A stretch of 64,000 bases of DNA from Pseudomonas sp. GD04019 (lineage in GTDB: Bacteria > Pseudomonadota > Gammaproteobacteria > Pseudomonadales > Pseudomonadaceae), in the NCBI RefSeq assembly GCF_029837695.1, contig NZ_JAOEEA010000001.1, forward strand, positions 372,001 to 436,000. The letters are read 5' to 3'. Every line of letters begins with the position of its first letter. Position 1 is the stretch's first letter. The position numbers and the translations under genes are program-made. The notes beneath the pieces are model-generated. The model searched no databases. It was not told where the DNA came from and worked only from the letters and a program-made list of their open reading frames with translations. Shown piece after piece: positions 8,710-17,119 of the stretch.

Positions 8710-9540
8710 ATGACCCAGCCCGTAGTCCTGATCACCGGTTGCTCCAGCGGCATCGGCCGCGCCCTGGCTGACGCCTTCAAGGCCGCCGATTACCAGGTCT
8801 GGGCCTGCGCCCGCAAACCCCAGGACCTCGCCGGCCTGACCGCCGCGGGCTTCGTCGCGGTGGCGCTGGACGTCAACGACGCCGTGGCCGTGCAGCGTGC
8901 CGCCGAGCGCGTGCAAAGCGAGGCCGGGCGCCTCGACGTGCTGATCAACAATGCCGGCTACGGCGCCATGGGCCCGCTGCTCGATGGCGGCGCCGAAGGC
9001 ATGCGCCAGCAGTTCGAGACCAACGTGTTCAGCCTGGTCGAGCTGACCCGCGCCTGTTTCCCGCTGCTGCGCGCCAGCCGTGGCCTGGTGATCAATATCG
9101 GCAGCATCTCCAGCGTGCTGATCACCCCCTTCGCCGGCGCCTACTGCGCGTCCAAGGCCGCCGTGCATGCCCTCTCCGGTGCCCTGCGCCTGGAGCTGGC
9201 GCCGTTCGGCATTCAGGTGATGGAAGTGCAGCCGGGGGCCATCCAATCCAGCTTCGGCAGCAATGCCAGCCACAGCGCCGAACAACTGGTCAATGAACAG
9301 TCACCCTGGTGGCCGGTACGCGAGGGCATCCGCGCCCGCGCCAATGCCTCGCAGGAAAAGCCGACGCCGGCCGCCGAGTTCGCCGCCACCCTGCTCGCCG
9401 CCGTGCGTCAGGCCGAACGCCCCGCCCTGCTGCGCATCGGCAATGGCAGCCGCAGCCTGCCGCTGATCAACCGCCTGCTGCCACGCAAGCTGATGGACCG
9501 CATGCTGAGCAAGCGCTTCGGCCTGAATACCCGGCTGTGA
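8710..9540 (+). CDS. Short-chain dehydrogenase/reductase (SDR) family oxidoreductase
   Basis: A 276-residue classical SDR that uses NAD(P)H; the substrate is unknown. The cofactor motif TGCSSGIG is at residues 9-16, NNAG follows LDVLI, and the catalytic Ser (GSISS) and YCASK (Tyr-X3-Lys) are present. The start is the ATG at 8710, since AAGGAG ends six bases before it; a GTG at 8704 touches the ribosome site and is less likely. The C-terminal part (LINRLLPRKLMDRMLSKRF) is typical of lipid- or retinol-type SDRs. The next gene starts five bases after its stop, so it likely heads a short operon. Confidence 0.9.
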   Translation: MTQPVVLITGCSSGIGRALADAFKAADYQVWACARKPQDLAGLTAAGFVAVALDVNDAVAVQRAAERVQSEAGRLDVLINNAGYGAMGPLLDGGAEGMRQQFETNVFSLVELTRACFPLLRASRGLVINIGSISSVLITPFAGAYCASKAAVHALSGALRLELAPFGIQVMEVQPGAIQSSFGSNASHSAEQLVNEQSPWWPVREGIRARANASQEKPTPAAEFAATLLAAVRQAERPALLRIGNGSRSLPLINRLLPRKLMDRMLSKRFGLNTRL

Positions 9541-9545
9541 GCACC

Positions 9546-9917
9546 ATGCCGCGCCGCTTCCCGATCTACCAGTACGTGCTCGGCGCGGTGGTCACCGCCT
9601 TCGCGCTCAACCTGCTGCTGCGCGCCGGGCTGAAGATCGGCGGGCTGCCCGCCACGGTAATGGCCGCCGTGCTGGTGGCCTTCGCCCTGCGTTGGTGCTT
9701 CGTGCGCCTGGAGCGACACCGGCCAAGCATCGGCGAACGCTGGAGCCTGGTGGCGCTGTATGCCGGCGCGCTCGGTGTGATCTATCTGGTGATCCTCGGC
9801 CTGATGTGGCTGAAGGACGAGCCCGGCGACATGGGCCTGCTGCTGTTCTTGTTCCACTACCTCTGCTACCCGACGGCCCTGGCGCTGATCCTCCATCTGG
9901 GCCGGCGAGTCGACTGA
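9546..9917 (+). CDS. Small conserved inner-membrane protein
   Basis: A 123-residue hydrophobic protein with about four membrane segments (roughly residues 10-25, 35-52, 70-90 and 98-117) and an Arg-rich loop (FVRLERHRPS). I do not recognise the family. It is packed between the SDR and the 2H phosphoesterase genes with gaps of only five and four bases, so it is almost certainly cotranscribed. No catalytic motif is visible. Confidence 0.75.
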   Translation: MPRRFPIYQYVLGAVVTAFALNLLLRAGLKIGGLPATVMAAVLVAFALRWCFVRLERHRPSIGERWSLVALYAGALGVIYLVILGLMWLKDEPGDMGLLLFLFHYLCYPTALALILHLGRRVD

Positions 9918-9921
9918 GGCC

Positions 9922-10554
9922 ATGCGCCTGTCCGACTCGAGGTACGCACCCGCCGCCACCCTGGCCAGCGAGCTGCGCGACCACCCCGACTGGCACCTGG
10001 GCCGCCAGCGCTACAGCCTCTGGGCCCTGGCAGTGGAGTGCCCGGCCGTGCTGGCGCGGATGCAGGCGGCGCGACAGCTGCTGGGCGACTGGCTGCACCC
10101 GCCCGGCGTACGCCAGGCGCATATCACCCTGTTTGTCTGCGGTTTCCCTTGCACAGTGCCCCGGTACGACGACGATATCGCCCTGGAGCGGCTGGACGCC
10201 CAGCGCAGGGCTATCCAGGCGCTGCGCATGGCACCGCTCGAGCTGCGCATCGGCGGTCTGGACAGCTTCGCCAGCGCGGCCTTTCTCAGCGTGCAGGAGG
10301 ATGGCCAGCTCGATCAGCTGCGCCAAGCACTTGCGCAGCTCGCGCCAGAAGTGCGCCAGGCCGAGTATGTGCCGCACATCACCGTCGGCCTGTATCGCCA
10401 GGCCGTCAGCGCCGCCAACTGGCGCCAGCGCGCCATGCCACTGTTCGACTGCCCGCCACTGCGCCTGCCGGTACGCGAAGTGCAACTGCTCAGCTATGCC
10501 GCCGCCGAACCCCAGGGCTCGTTGCGCATCGAGGCGCGGGTCGCGCTAGCATAA
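9922..10554 (+). CDS. 2H phosphoesterase superfamily protein (2'-5' RNA ligase-like)
   Basis: A 210-residue protein with the two His-X-Thr motifs that define 2H phosphoesterases: AHITLF (about residues 71-76) and PHITVGLY (about residues 153-160). Such proteins open 2',3'-cyclic phosphates or ligate RNA ends; the actual substrate is unknown. It starts four bases after the stop of the membrane protein and lies 28 bases before an AAA ATPase. The grouping does not reveal a pathway. Confidence 0.85.
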   Translation: MRLSDSRYAPAATLASELRDHPDWHLGRQRYSLWALAVECPAVLARMQAARQLLGDWLHPPGVRQAHITLFVCGFPCTVPRYDDDIALERLDAQRRAIQALRMAPLELRIGGLDSFASAAFLSVQEDGQLDQLRQALAQLAPEVRQAEYVPHITVGLYRQAVSAANWRQRAMPLFDCPPLRLPVREVQLLSYAAAEPQGSLRIEARVALA

Positions 10555-10581
10555 GCGGCGCACTCGTCAGGACGACTCTCC

Positions 10582-11742
10582 ATGCTGCACACCCTCGCCG
10601 TCGGCAACTACCGCTCCATCAACAACCTGGTGATGCCGCTCGGCCGCCTCAACCTGATCACCGGCGCCAACGGCAGCGGCAAGTCCAATCTGTACAAGGC
10701 CCTGCGTCTGCTGGCCGAGACGGCGCGTGGTGGCGTGGTCAACGCACTGGCGCGCGATGGCGGACTGGAATCAACGCTATGGGCCGGGCCGGAGAAGATC
10801 AGCCGGCGCATGAAGAGTGGCGAGGTGCCGATCCAGGGCGGTCCGCGCAGCGAGGTGGTGCGTCTGCGCCTGGGCTTCGCCGGCGATGATTTCGGCTACG
10901 CCATCTCCCTGGGCCTGCCCGAACCCTCGCGCTCGGCCTTCGCCCTGGACCCGGAGATCAAGCGCGAATGCATCTGGGCCGGTCCCTGCTACCGCCCCGC
11001 CTCGCTGCTGGTGGATCGTGAGGGCCCGCTGGTCCGCCAGCGCGAGGGCCGCAGCTGGCAGGTGCTGGCCCAGCATCTGCCGAGCTACGACAGCCTGTTC
11101 GACCAGATCGGCAACGATCCGGGCTGCCCGGAGGTGTTCCAGTTGCGCGAGACCATTCGCCGCTGGCGCTTCTATGATCACTTCCGCACCGACGCCGATG
11201 CCCCGGCGCGCCAGCCACAGCTGGGCACCCGTACCCCGGTGCTGCACCACGACGGCCGCGACCTGGCCGCCGCCCTGCAGACCATCCGCGAGATCGGCGA
11301 CCGTCAGGCCCTGGAAGAGGCCATCGCCGATGCCTTCCCCGGCTCCGAGCTGAGCATCGACTTCCAGCCCGGCGGGCGCTTCAGTGTGGCGTTGCGCCAG
11401 GAAGGGCTGCTGCGCCCACTCTCGGCCGCCGAACTGTCCGACGGCACCCTGCGCTACCTGCTGCTGGTAGCCGCCCTGCTCACGCCCCGGCCGCCCTCGC
11501 TGATGGTGCTCAACGAACCCGAGACCAGCCTGCACCCGGATCTGTTGCCGGCCCTGGGACGACTGATCGTCGAGGCGTCGAAGCACACCCAGGTGTGGGT
11601 GGTGTCCCACGCGCGCCGGCTGATTGCCGCGCTGGAGCAGCACCCGGAATGCAATTCCATCGTCCTCGACAAGAACCTCGGGCAGACCGCCATCCAGGGC
11701 CAGGGCATGCTCGACGAGCCCGCCTGGCACTGGCCGGACTAG
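10582..11742 (+). CDS. AAA family ATPase (AAA_21, SMC/RecF-like head)
   Basis: A 386-residue ABC-type ATPase head. Walker A GANGSGKS is at about residues 27-34, an ABC signature-like LSDGTLRYL lies near residue 286, and the Walker B-like region reads LMVLNEPETSLHPD. There Asn occupies the position that is usually Asp next to the catalytic Glu. A D-loop/H-loop-like stretch WVVSHARRL follows. Family members act in DNA repair or in defence systems with a partner nuclease. Here no partner nuclease such as a TOPRIM protein is adjacent; the nearest gene is the 2H phosphoesterase. The role is unknown. Confidence 0.82.
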   Translation: MLHTLAVGNYRSINNLVMPLGRLNLITGANGSGKSNLYKALRLLAETARGGVVNALARDGGLESTLWAGPEKISRRMKSGEVPIQGGPRSEVVRLRLGFAGDDFGYAISLGLPEPSRSAFALDPEIKRECIWAGPCYRPASLLVDREGPLVRQREGRSWQVLAQHLPSYDSLFDQIGNDPGCPEVFQLRETIRRWRFYDHFRTDADAPARQPQLGTRTPVLHHDGRDLAAALQTIREIGDRQALEEAIADAFPGSELSIDFQPGGRFSVALRQEGLLRPLSAAELSDGTLRYLLLVAALLTPRPPSLMVLNEPETSLHPDLLPALGRLIVEASKHTQVWVVSHARRLIAALEQHPECNSIVLDKNLGQTAIQGQGMLDEPAWHWPD

Positions 11743-11777
11743 GTGCTGGACGACAAGTCGTCGAACCAAGATTAGGC

Positions 11778-11829
11778 GTAGGGCGGGTGAAACCCGCATT
11801 GGCAGCTACGCGTGTTCCACCCGCCCTAC
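11778..11829. repeat. GTAGGGCGGGTG-type inverted repeat
   Basis: GTAGGGCGGGTG (11778-11789) and its exact complement CACCCGCCCTAC (11818-11829) flank a 28-base loop. It lies between the convergent AAA ATPase and EamA genes, where it may serve as a bidirectional terminator. Related elements occur at 22939-23013, 37133-37185 and 45462-45533. Confidence 0.7.
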
Positions 11830-11842
11830 CCTGCTTGCCGGA

Positions 11843-12745
11843 CTAGGCCCGGCCCGGCTCGGCCGTGGCGGCCACCGGCCTGGGTTGGCGGAACACTAGC
11901 ACGTTGCCGAGCATCACCAGCAGCAGGCCGAACAGCGCCGGCGCCGTCCATTGGTAGCCCTCGACGAACACCGAGATGTTCAGCGCCACCACCGGGAACA
12001 GCACGGTGCAATACGCCGCACGCTCGGGGCCCATGCGCCCAACCAGGGTCAGATAGGCGGTGAAGCCGATCACCGAGCCGGGAATAGCCAGGTACAGCAG
12101 CGAGCCGATGTAGCGGGTGTTGGCCTCGAAGGTGAAGGGAATACTGGCAACCAGGCAGTAGCCGGTCAGCAGCAGCGCGCCGTAGAACATGCCCCAGGCG
12201 TTGGTGGTCAGCGGCTTGAGCCCGGCCTGCTGCTGCAGGCTGGAAAGCAGGTTGCCGGCGGAGAAGCACAGGGTGCCGAGCACGGCCAGGCCAATGCCGA
12301 GCAGGGTCTCGCGGCTGGCCTCATGGTGCGACAGCTCCGGCCAGAACAGCAGGCCCAGGCCGAGCAGCCCCAGCGCGCCACCGGCCAGCACGTTGGCGGC
12401 GATCCGCCGGCCCATGAAGATCCGCGCGTTTAGCGCGTTCCACAGGGTGGCGGTGGAGAAGATCACCGCCACCAGACCGCTGGGGATCCACTGGCTGGCG
12501 GTGTAGAAGCACATGAAGTTGAGGCAGAACAGGCACAGGCCCTGGGCCAGGCACAGCAGCTGGCCGCGCCGGTCGAGGCGCTGCAGGCGCCGGCTGAGCA
12601 GGAGCAGGACGAACAGCACGCTGGCCGCCAGGGCGAAGCGGTAGGCGATGGATACCGGAATGGCCACCTCGCCCAACTGCAGCTTGAGGGCAATCCAGGT
12701 GGTGCCCCAGATCAGGACGGTGAGCAGGTACAGCGACAGGTTCAT
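11843..12745 (-). CDS. EamA/DMT family inner-membrane transporter
   Basis: A 300-residue protein with about ten membrane segments in two EamA repeats. It begins MNLSLYLLTVLIWGTTWIAL (the WG.tw motif of the family) and ends with GLLLVMLGNVLVFRQPR. These permeases usually export amino acids or metabolites; the substrate is unknown. I chose ATG 12745 because the family N-terminus begins there; the open frame upstream is basic and unrelated. It is divergent from an AraC regulator (start 12880) that may control it. Confidence 0.88.
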   Translation of the reverse strand: MNLSLYLLTVLIWGTTWIALKLQLGEVAIPVSIAYRFALAASVLFVLLLLSRRLQRLDRRGQLLCLAQGLCLFCLNFMCFYTASQWIPSGLVAVIFSTATLWNALNARIFMGRRIAANVLAGGALGLLGLGLLFWPELSHHEASRETLLGIGLAVLGTLCFSAGNLLSSLQQQAGLKPLTTNAWGMFYGALLLTGYCLVASIPFTFEANTRYIGSLLYLAIPGSVIGFTAYLTLVGRMGPERAAYCTVLFPVVALNISVFVEGYQWTAPALFGLLLVMLGNVLVFRQPRPVAATAEPGRA

Positions 12746-12879
12746 GGCAGGGCTCCGTTGACGGCCCCAGTTTCCTCCCAGCCCACACCGCCGTGCTTGC
12801 ACAAACTTGCGCTTATCTGTTGCCAAGCGCTGGCGGCGCGGCGCCGTGGGAGTAGGATGGCAGGCATCCTCTCCAGCCG

Positions 12880-13761
12880 ATGCAAACCCCGATGGCCAGC
12901 CTCGAACAGAACCTGGTGTTCCAGTCGCTCAGCAGCTCGCCCAACGCGCGCCTGCTGCGTGGCGCCGAGCTGGGCGACGAACTGGATGCGGCGCTGTGGA
13001 CCAACCACCACGACGCCCGCGACTACCAGGGCCCGGATCACCACACCCTGTCCTGCTACCTGGCCGGTGGCACCGGCACCTTCCGCCGCGAACGCCCCGG
13101 CGCCAAGGGCGCGCCGGACAAGCTGTGCGTGCTGCCGGCCGGCCACGAGTCGTCCTGGGTGATCAACGGCGACATTCGCCTGGCCCATCTCTACGTCAGC
13201 CCGCAGCGTTTCGCCGCCAGCGCCGTCACCCTGCTCGACCGCGAGCCGCGCGAGCTGCAGCTGCGCGAGAGCACCTTCCTCGAAGATCCGCAGCTGGCCG
13301 TGCAATTCCGCCAACTGGTGGCGCTGGACTGGGACGAGCCCGGCGAGCGCCTGCTGGCCAGCAGCCTGGCTCATGAAATGATCAGCCACCTGCTGCTGAG
13401 CCAGGTCGGCCTGCGCCAGGGCTTGAAGCTCAAGGGAGGGCTGGCACCGCACCTGCGCCGGCGCCTGGTGGACTATATCGAGCAGCACCTGGACCAGGCG
13501 CTGTCACTGGGCGAGCTGGCCCAGCTGGCGGCATTGTCCGAATACCACTTCGCGCGGATGTTCCGCGCCAGCTTCGGCCTGCCACCGCATCGCTATGTGC
13601 TGCAGCGCCGCCTGTTGCGGGCGCGCGACCTGCTGCAGCACGGCCACCTGGCCCTGGGCGAGATCGCCCTGGCCTGCGGCTTCGCCAGCGCCAGCCACTT
13701 CAGCAACCGCTTTCGCGAGGCCTTCGGCGCCGCACCCGGGCTGCTGCGCGCGGCGCGCTGA
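12880..13761 (+). CDS. AraC family transcriptional regulator
   Basis: A 293-residue activator with an N-terminal cupin-like ligand domain and a C-terminal double helix-turn-helix. The DNA-binding part starts around residue 190 (VDYIEQHLDQALSLGELAQL), continues with SEYHFARMFRASFGLPPHRY, and ends with the second helix-turn-helix IALACGFASASHFSNRFREA. An alternative in-frame ATG at 12892 is possible. It is divergent from the EamA gene and probably regulates its expression; the ligand is unknown. Confidence 0.9.
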   Translation: MQTPMASLEQNLVFQSLSSSPNARLLRGAELGDELDAALWTNHHDARDYQGPDHHTLSCYLAGGTGTFRRERPGAKGAPDKLCVLPAGHESSWVINGDIRLAHLYVSPQRFAASAVTLLDREPRELQLRESTFLEDPQLAVQFRQLVALDWDEPGERLLASSLAHEMISHLLLSQVGLRQGLKLKGGLAPHLRRRLVDYIEQHLDQALSLGELAQLAALSEYHFARMFRASFGLPPHRYVLQRRLLRARDLLQHGHLALGEIALACGFASASHFSNRFREAFGAAPGLLRAAR

Positions 13762-14085
13762 TCAGACCAGCGCGCTTACACCGCCAGCCAGCGGCAGCGC
13801 CGCCGCCAGTGGCAGCACCCAGCGCTGGCGCCAGGCCAGCAGCGCCACCAGCAGCAGGCCGGCAAGCATCAGCTGGCACAGCCAGAACACCGCGCCGATC
13901 TCACCGCCCGCGCTTATCCAGCACAGGGCCAGGCCACCCACCAAGGCGGGCAGCGCGAGCACACGCAGCAGGCGCTGGCGTGCCGGGCTCAGGGCGCCCT
14001 GGAACAGCAACTTGTGATGGCGGCTCATGGCCAGGCTGAGGGCGGTCATGGCGAGGTAGCTCAGGGCGAACGCGAGCAGCAACAT
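13762..14085 (-). CDS. DUF3325 family membrane protein
   Basis: A 107-residue protein with three to four membrane segments, beginning MLLLAFALSYLAMTALSLAM followed by SRHHKLLF, typical of DUF3325. It is the last gene of a DUF3649/PepSY/DUF3325 operon; its start touches the upstream stop (TGATG). Such operons usually sit with siderophore uptake genes, and the role is thought to be in iron acquisition. The function of DUF3325 itself is not known. Its stop directly abuts the AraC gene on the other strand. Confidence 0.8.
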   Translation of the reverse strand: MLLLAFALSYLAMTALSLAMSRHHKLLFQGALSPARQRLLRVLALPALVGGLALCWISAGGEIGAVFWLCQLMLAGLLLVALLAWRQRWVLPLAAALPLAGGVSALV

Positions 14086-15617
14086 CAGACGGCCTCCTCG
14101 ACCAGAATGCGGCGAGCGCGCGGCGCCTTGACCGCAGCCGGCTGGGCGAAACGCCAGGCGCACAGGGCGCTGAGCAGGCCGCCGACGATCAGGAACAGGT
14201 CGATGCCGGCCAGCTCCCAGTCACCACGCGCCAGGCTGGACAGCAGGTGGCCATGCTCGCCGGTGAAGGCGTTGAGCAGCGGCAGGCCCAGGGCCAGCAG
14301 CGCGCCCAGGGCCAGCTGCTGGCTGAGCAGGCGGCGCGGCTGGCGCAGGCCGACCACGGCCCACAGTGCTGCCAACAGCCAAGCGCCGACGAACACCCAG
14401 GCCTCGGCGCTGGCGCGCTCGGCCATTCCGGTCGGGATCAGGCGATTGCCCCACAGCAGCGCCAGGCTGGCCAGCGGCAGGCCGGCGAATACCGCGCCGT
14501 TGAGCGCACGCACCACGCCGATACCGGCGCCGCCGCGGGCCTCGCGCTTGGCGACCCAGACCTTGACCCCGCCAACCAGCAGGGCACAGCCGGCCAGGCC
14601 GAGGAGGAAATACAGACCGCGCATCAGGGTGCCGCCGAACTGCACCATGTGCAGGCCGGCCAGCCAGGTATAGGTGGTGTAACCGGCCGGCGCCTTCTGC
14701 TCATGCAGCAGCTCGCCGCTGGCGGCGTCGAAGGTCAGCCCGGTCAGCGGACGGCCGATGCGCGACTCGCTGCTCTGCTCGCTGATATCCACCACCGCCG
14801 AGGCGTCGCCCGGGTGGTGCGCGCTGATCCAGCCGGCCTTGCTGCCACCCCAGTGCTGCTCGGCCTTGTCGACCAGAGCGTCGAGCGACAGTGGCGGCTG
14901 CGCCGGCTGATGCATCTCCTCGCGGTGATAGGCGCCCGCCACCTCACTGAAGAAGTGTTCGACGTCGCCCTTGTAGGCCACCAGCAGGCCGGCCGGCATG
15001 AAGTTGGAAACGAAGATCACCACGCCGGTGTAGGCCAGCACCAGGTGGAAGGGGAAGCCGACCACGCCGAACAGGTTGTGCGCATCCAGCCAGGCGCGCT
15101 GGCCGTTGGCATTGGGACGCAGGGTGAAGAAGTCCTTGAAGATGCGGCGGTGGATGATCACCCCGGAGATCAGCGCCACCAGCATGAACATGCCGGCCAG
15201 GCCGACGATGTACACGCCGATCATGCCGGCATGCAGGGTGTAGTGCAGGCGGAAGAAGAAGTCGCCGCCGACCGTCTCCGCCATCGGCTCGCCACCGGCC
15301 GGGGAGAACGCGTAGTTGTGCTGCTCCTCGGTACCGTCCACTTCCCAGCCCAGGCGCCAGAACGGCTCGCGCTCGCTCGGCCCGTGCATCCAGAAGGCGT
15401 GCAGCTTCTGGCCCTCGGTGCGGCTCTGCATCCAGTCGCGCATCTGATCGGCACTGGCCACCTCACTCGACACCTGATGCAGGGCCGGGCGCATCCAGCG
15501 CTCCAACTCCTTGTCGAAGCAGGCGATGGTGCCGGTCAGGATGATCACGTAGAGCAGCCAGCTGGGCAGCAGGCCGCCCCAGGTGTGCAGGCCGGCCATG
15601 GATTGACGCAGGCTCAT
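14085..15617 (-). CDS. PepSY-associated transmembrane protein (putative iron uptake/reductase)
   Basis: A 510-residue membrane protein of the PepSY_TM family. An N-terminal helix carries HTWGGLLPSWLLYVIILTGT, further helices follow at about residues 150-170 (FRLHYTLHAG, then IVGLAGMFMLVALISGVIIH) and 195-220 (HNLFGVVGFPFHLVLAYTG), and more hydrophobic segments fill the C-terminal 150 residues. The paired His residues in helices could bind heme, suggesting ferric-siderophore reduction, which is inference. I chose ATG 15617 by homology of the MSLRQSMAGLHTW start; it overlaps the DUF3649 stop by four bases. Confidence 0.87.
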   Translation of the reverse strand: MSLRQSMAGLHTWGGLLPSWLLYVIILTGTIACFDKELERWMRPALHQVSSEVASADQMRDWMQSRTEGQKLHAFWMHGPSEREPFWRLGWEVDGTEEQHNYAFSPAGGEPMAETVGGDFFFRLHYTLHAGMIGVYIVGLAGMFMLVALISGVIIHRRIFKDFFTLRPNANGQRAWLDAHNLFGVVGFPFHLVLAYTGVVIFVSNFMPAGLLVAYKGDVEHFFSEVAGAYHREEMHQPAQPPLSLDALVDKAEQHWGGSKAGWISAHHPGDASAVVDISEQSSESRIGRPLTGLTFDAASGELLHEQKAPAGYTTYTWLAGLHMVQFGGTLMRGLYFLLGLAGCALLVGGVKVWVAKREARGGAGIGVVRALNGAVFAGLPLASLALLWGNRLIPTGMAERASAEAWVFVGAWLLAALWAVVGLRQPRRLLSQQLALGALLALGLPLLNAFTGEHGHLLSSLARGDWELAGIDLFLIVGGLLSALCAWRFAQPAAVKAPRARRILVEEAV

Positions 15618-15910
15618 GGGCGCACTCCCAGCTCGCTCGGCAGGAAGGCCGCCAGGCCCATCGCCAGGGTCAGGCCGACCAGCCACAGCCAGGCACGGAT
15701 GGCACTGCTGGCGGCGAACACGTAGATCGCCGCCGCCGTCCACACGGCGAAGCTGAGCATGCCGGCGAAGGCCACGCGGTCCGGCCGCGCCAGCGGCAGG
15801 TAGACGGAGAAGAAGGAGGCAAAGCCGTAGGCCAGGGCATAGCCCCCGACCAGTGCTGCCAGCACGCGCGAGGCGATGCTCCAGGACGACAGGGTGGAAT
15901 TCTTGCTCAC
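15614..15910 (-). CDS. DUF3649 family membrane protein
   Basis: A 98-residue protein with three predicted helices (about 15-35, 48-66 and 70-90), starting MSKNSTLSSWSIASRVLAAL and containing the typical GGYALAYGFASFFSVYLPL. This family is the usual first gene before PepSY_TM and DUF3325 in iron-regulated operons. A Fur-box-like sequence lies at 15992-16006, about 80 bases upstream, so repression by Fur with iron is likely. The biochemical role is unknown. Confidence 0.82.
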   Translation of the reverse strand: MSKNSTLSSWSIASRVLAALVGGYALAYGFASFFSVYLPLARPDRVAFAGMLSFAVWTAAAIYVFAASSAIRAWLWLVGLTLAMGLAAFLPSELGVRP

Positions 15911-15991
15911 GGTCGACTCATCGTTGGGGCGTGGTCAGTCCTGCCCGCGGAGCGGTGCTGACCATCGGGACAGATTGACCTCGCATATTAT

Positions 15992-16006
15992 TGATAAATA
16001 TTCGCA
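15992..16006 (-). promoter_or_regulatory. Candidate Fur box of the DUF3649/PepSY/DUF3325 operon
   Basis: TGATAAATATTCGCA matches the 7-1-7 Fur consensus (TGATAATnATTATCA) at 11 of 14 arm positions and lies in an A/T-rich island upstream of the DUF3649 start. The downstream gene content is iron-related, which supports the call. Confidence 0.5.
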
Positions 16007-16018
16007 AATGAAAGCAGC

Positions 16019-16516
16019 TCAGCTCTCGTCCGAGTCACGGCCGATGCGCACCGGCGCCTGCACCGAAGGGAAGCGCGACGAGGCGAAGCGCACCACCAGA
16101 ATCGCCATGGCCAGCAGCAGAATGGCGCCGGAGACATAGACCACGCCCATGTCCGGGCGATGATGGTGCGACACGTCGGAGATCAGCAGGCGGGTCAGCG
16201 CGGTGATCGCCACGTAGATCAGGAAGCGCACCGGCATATGGTTGGTCTTGAAGTAGATGCCGACCATGGCGCCCAGCTCCAGGTAGATGAACAGCAGCAG
16301 GATGTCATCCACCGTGATGTGGCCCTTCTCCAGCATGCCGAGAAACGCCACCACCGAGGCCCAGGCGGTGATGCCGCCGATGGCGAACAACGCCAGGTAG
16401 TGGAAACTCTCCACCAGCAGATTGCCCAGGGACTGGGCCAGGTCATGCATGCCGCCCCGCAGGGCATCGATTCGCTTGAGACTCACCAGCACACTCCTTC
16501 GACTGAACGGGTCCAT
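16019..16516 (-). CDS. psiE: PsiE family phosphate-starvation-inducible membrane protein
   Basis: A 165-residue inner-membrane protein of the PsiE family. It has four membrane segments (about 35-58, 72-92, 98-115 and 125-145) and conserved text such as LLLFIYLELGAMVGIYFKT and MPVRFLIYVAITALTRLLI. In E. coli psiE is induced by phosphate starvation; the function is unknown. The start at 16516 follows TGC-rich sequence, and a later Met (about residue 23) is possible. It sits upstream of, and separate from, the iron-related operon and is divergent from yebG. Confidence 0.85.
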   Translation of the reverse strand: MDPFSRRSVLVSLKRIDALRGGMHDLAQSLGNLLVESFHYLALFAIGGITAWASVVAFLGMLEKGHITVDDILLLFIYLELGAMVGIYFKTNHMPVRFLIYVAITALTRLLISDVSHHHRPDMGVVYVSGAILLLAMAILVVRFASSRFPSVQAPVRIGRDSDES

Positions 16517-16595
16517 GCTGGACCAGTTGGATGACAGCAGCTATGCAGGATGAGGGCCACGCGGCGGGCTTGCGCCGCAGGTGGCGAATCAAATA

Positions 16596-16611
16596 CTGTA
16601 TATACATACAT
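16596..16611 (+). promoter_or_regulatory. LexA (SOS) box of yebG
   Basis: CTGTATATACATACAT differs from the SOS consensus (CTG-N10-CAG with an internal TATATATA core) only by the last base and one core position. It lies 35 bases upstream of yebG, a known LexA-controlled gene in enterobacteria. Confidence 0.75.
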
Positions 16612-16645
16612 ATCAACCATCTAGCTTATGGGAATGAGGTGATGA

Positions 16646-16909
16646 ATGGCCGTCGAAGTGGTGTACCGCAGCAGTCGCGATCCGGAGCGCTTGTTCATGG
16701 ATAAGTCCGAAGCCGATCGCTACGACAAGATGCTGGAGCTGGCCGAGGCCCTGTCCAGCGCCCTGCACAAGGCCGTGCCATCGCTGAACGAGGAACAGGT
16801 GGAGGAGCTGGGCATCTTCATGGCGAAGAACCGCGACACCTTCGCCAAGGCCTTCAAGAACCAGCCGGACGCCCTCGCCGAGCTGGACGCGGCCTCCGCC
16901 GACGCCTGA
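16646..16909 (+). CDS. yebG: YebG family DNA-damage-inducible protein
   Basis: An 87-residue acidic protein of the YebG family, an SOS-regulated protein of unknown molecular role. It begins MAVEVVYRSSRDPERLFMDK and has the conserved EADRYDKMLELAEALSSAL. A LexA box just upstream supports damage-inducible expression. The ribosome site GAGGTGATGA lies before the ATG. It is monocistronic; decayed gene fragments follow. Confidence 0.9.
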   Translation: MAVEVVYRSSRDPERLFMDKSEADRYDKMLELAEALSSALHKAVPSLNEEQVEELGIFMAKNRDTFAKAFKNQPDALAELDAASADA

Positions 16910-16982
16910 CGCGCCGTTTATTCAAACCGCCTGCCAGGCGGCTAGCGATGCTGGGCGCTCCCGTCCTTTTCCGGAGAGCGCC

Positions 16983-17065
16983 ATGCGTCCCTGCCCAGCA
17001 TCCTCTATGCCCCGCTGTTCTTCTGCGGCCTGATCGGCCTGGCCACCTGGCTGGTGGGCTTTAGC
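16983..17065 (+). pseudogene. 5' stub of a membrane-protein gene
   Basis: A good ribosome site (CCGGAGAGCGCC) precedes an ATG at 16983. After a one-base shift the frame reads LPSILYAPLFFCGLIGLATW and LVGFSD, a convincing first transmembrane helix. The frame then runs into unrelated sequence. A sterol-desaturase or similar membrane enzyme is possible, but I cannot identify the family from one helix. Confidence 0.4.
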
Positions 17066-17119
17066 GATGTTTCTCCTACCCGGCTGGCGCTGATGCGTTC
17101 GCTCGCGGCCAGCCGACCA

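Noticed and set aside
10582..11742. A two-gene AAA ATPase plus nuclease defence system
   Set aside because: No TOPRIM, HNH or other nuclease gene is adjacent; the neighbouring 2H phosphoesterase is in an operon with an SDR and a membrane protein, not a known defence pair.
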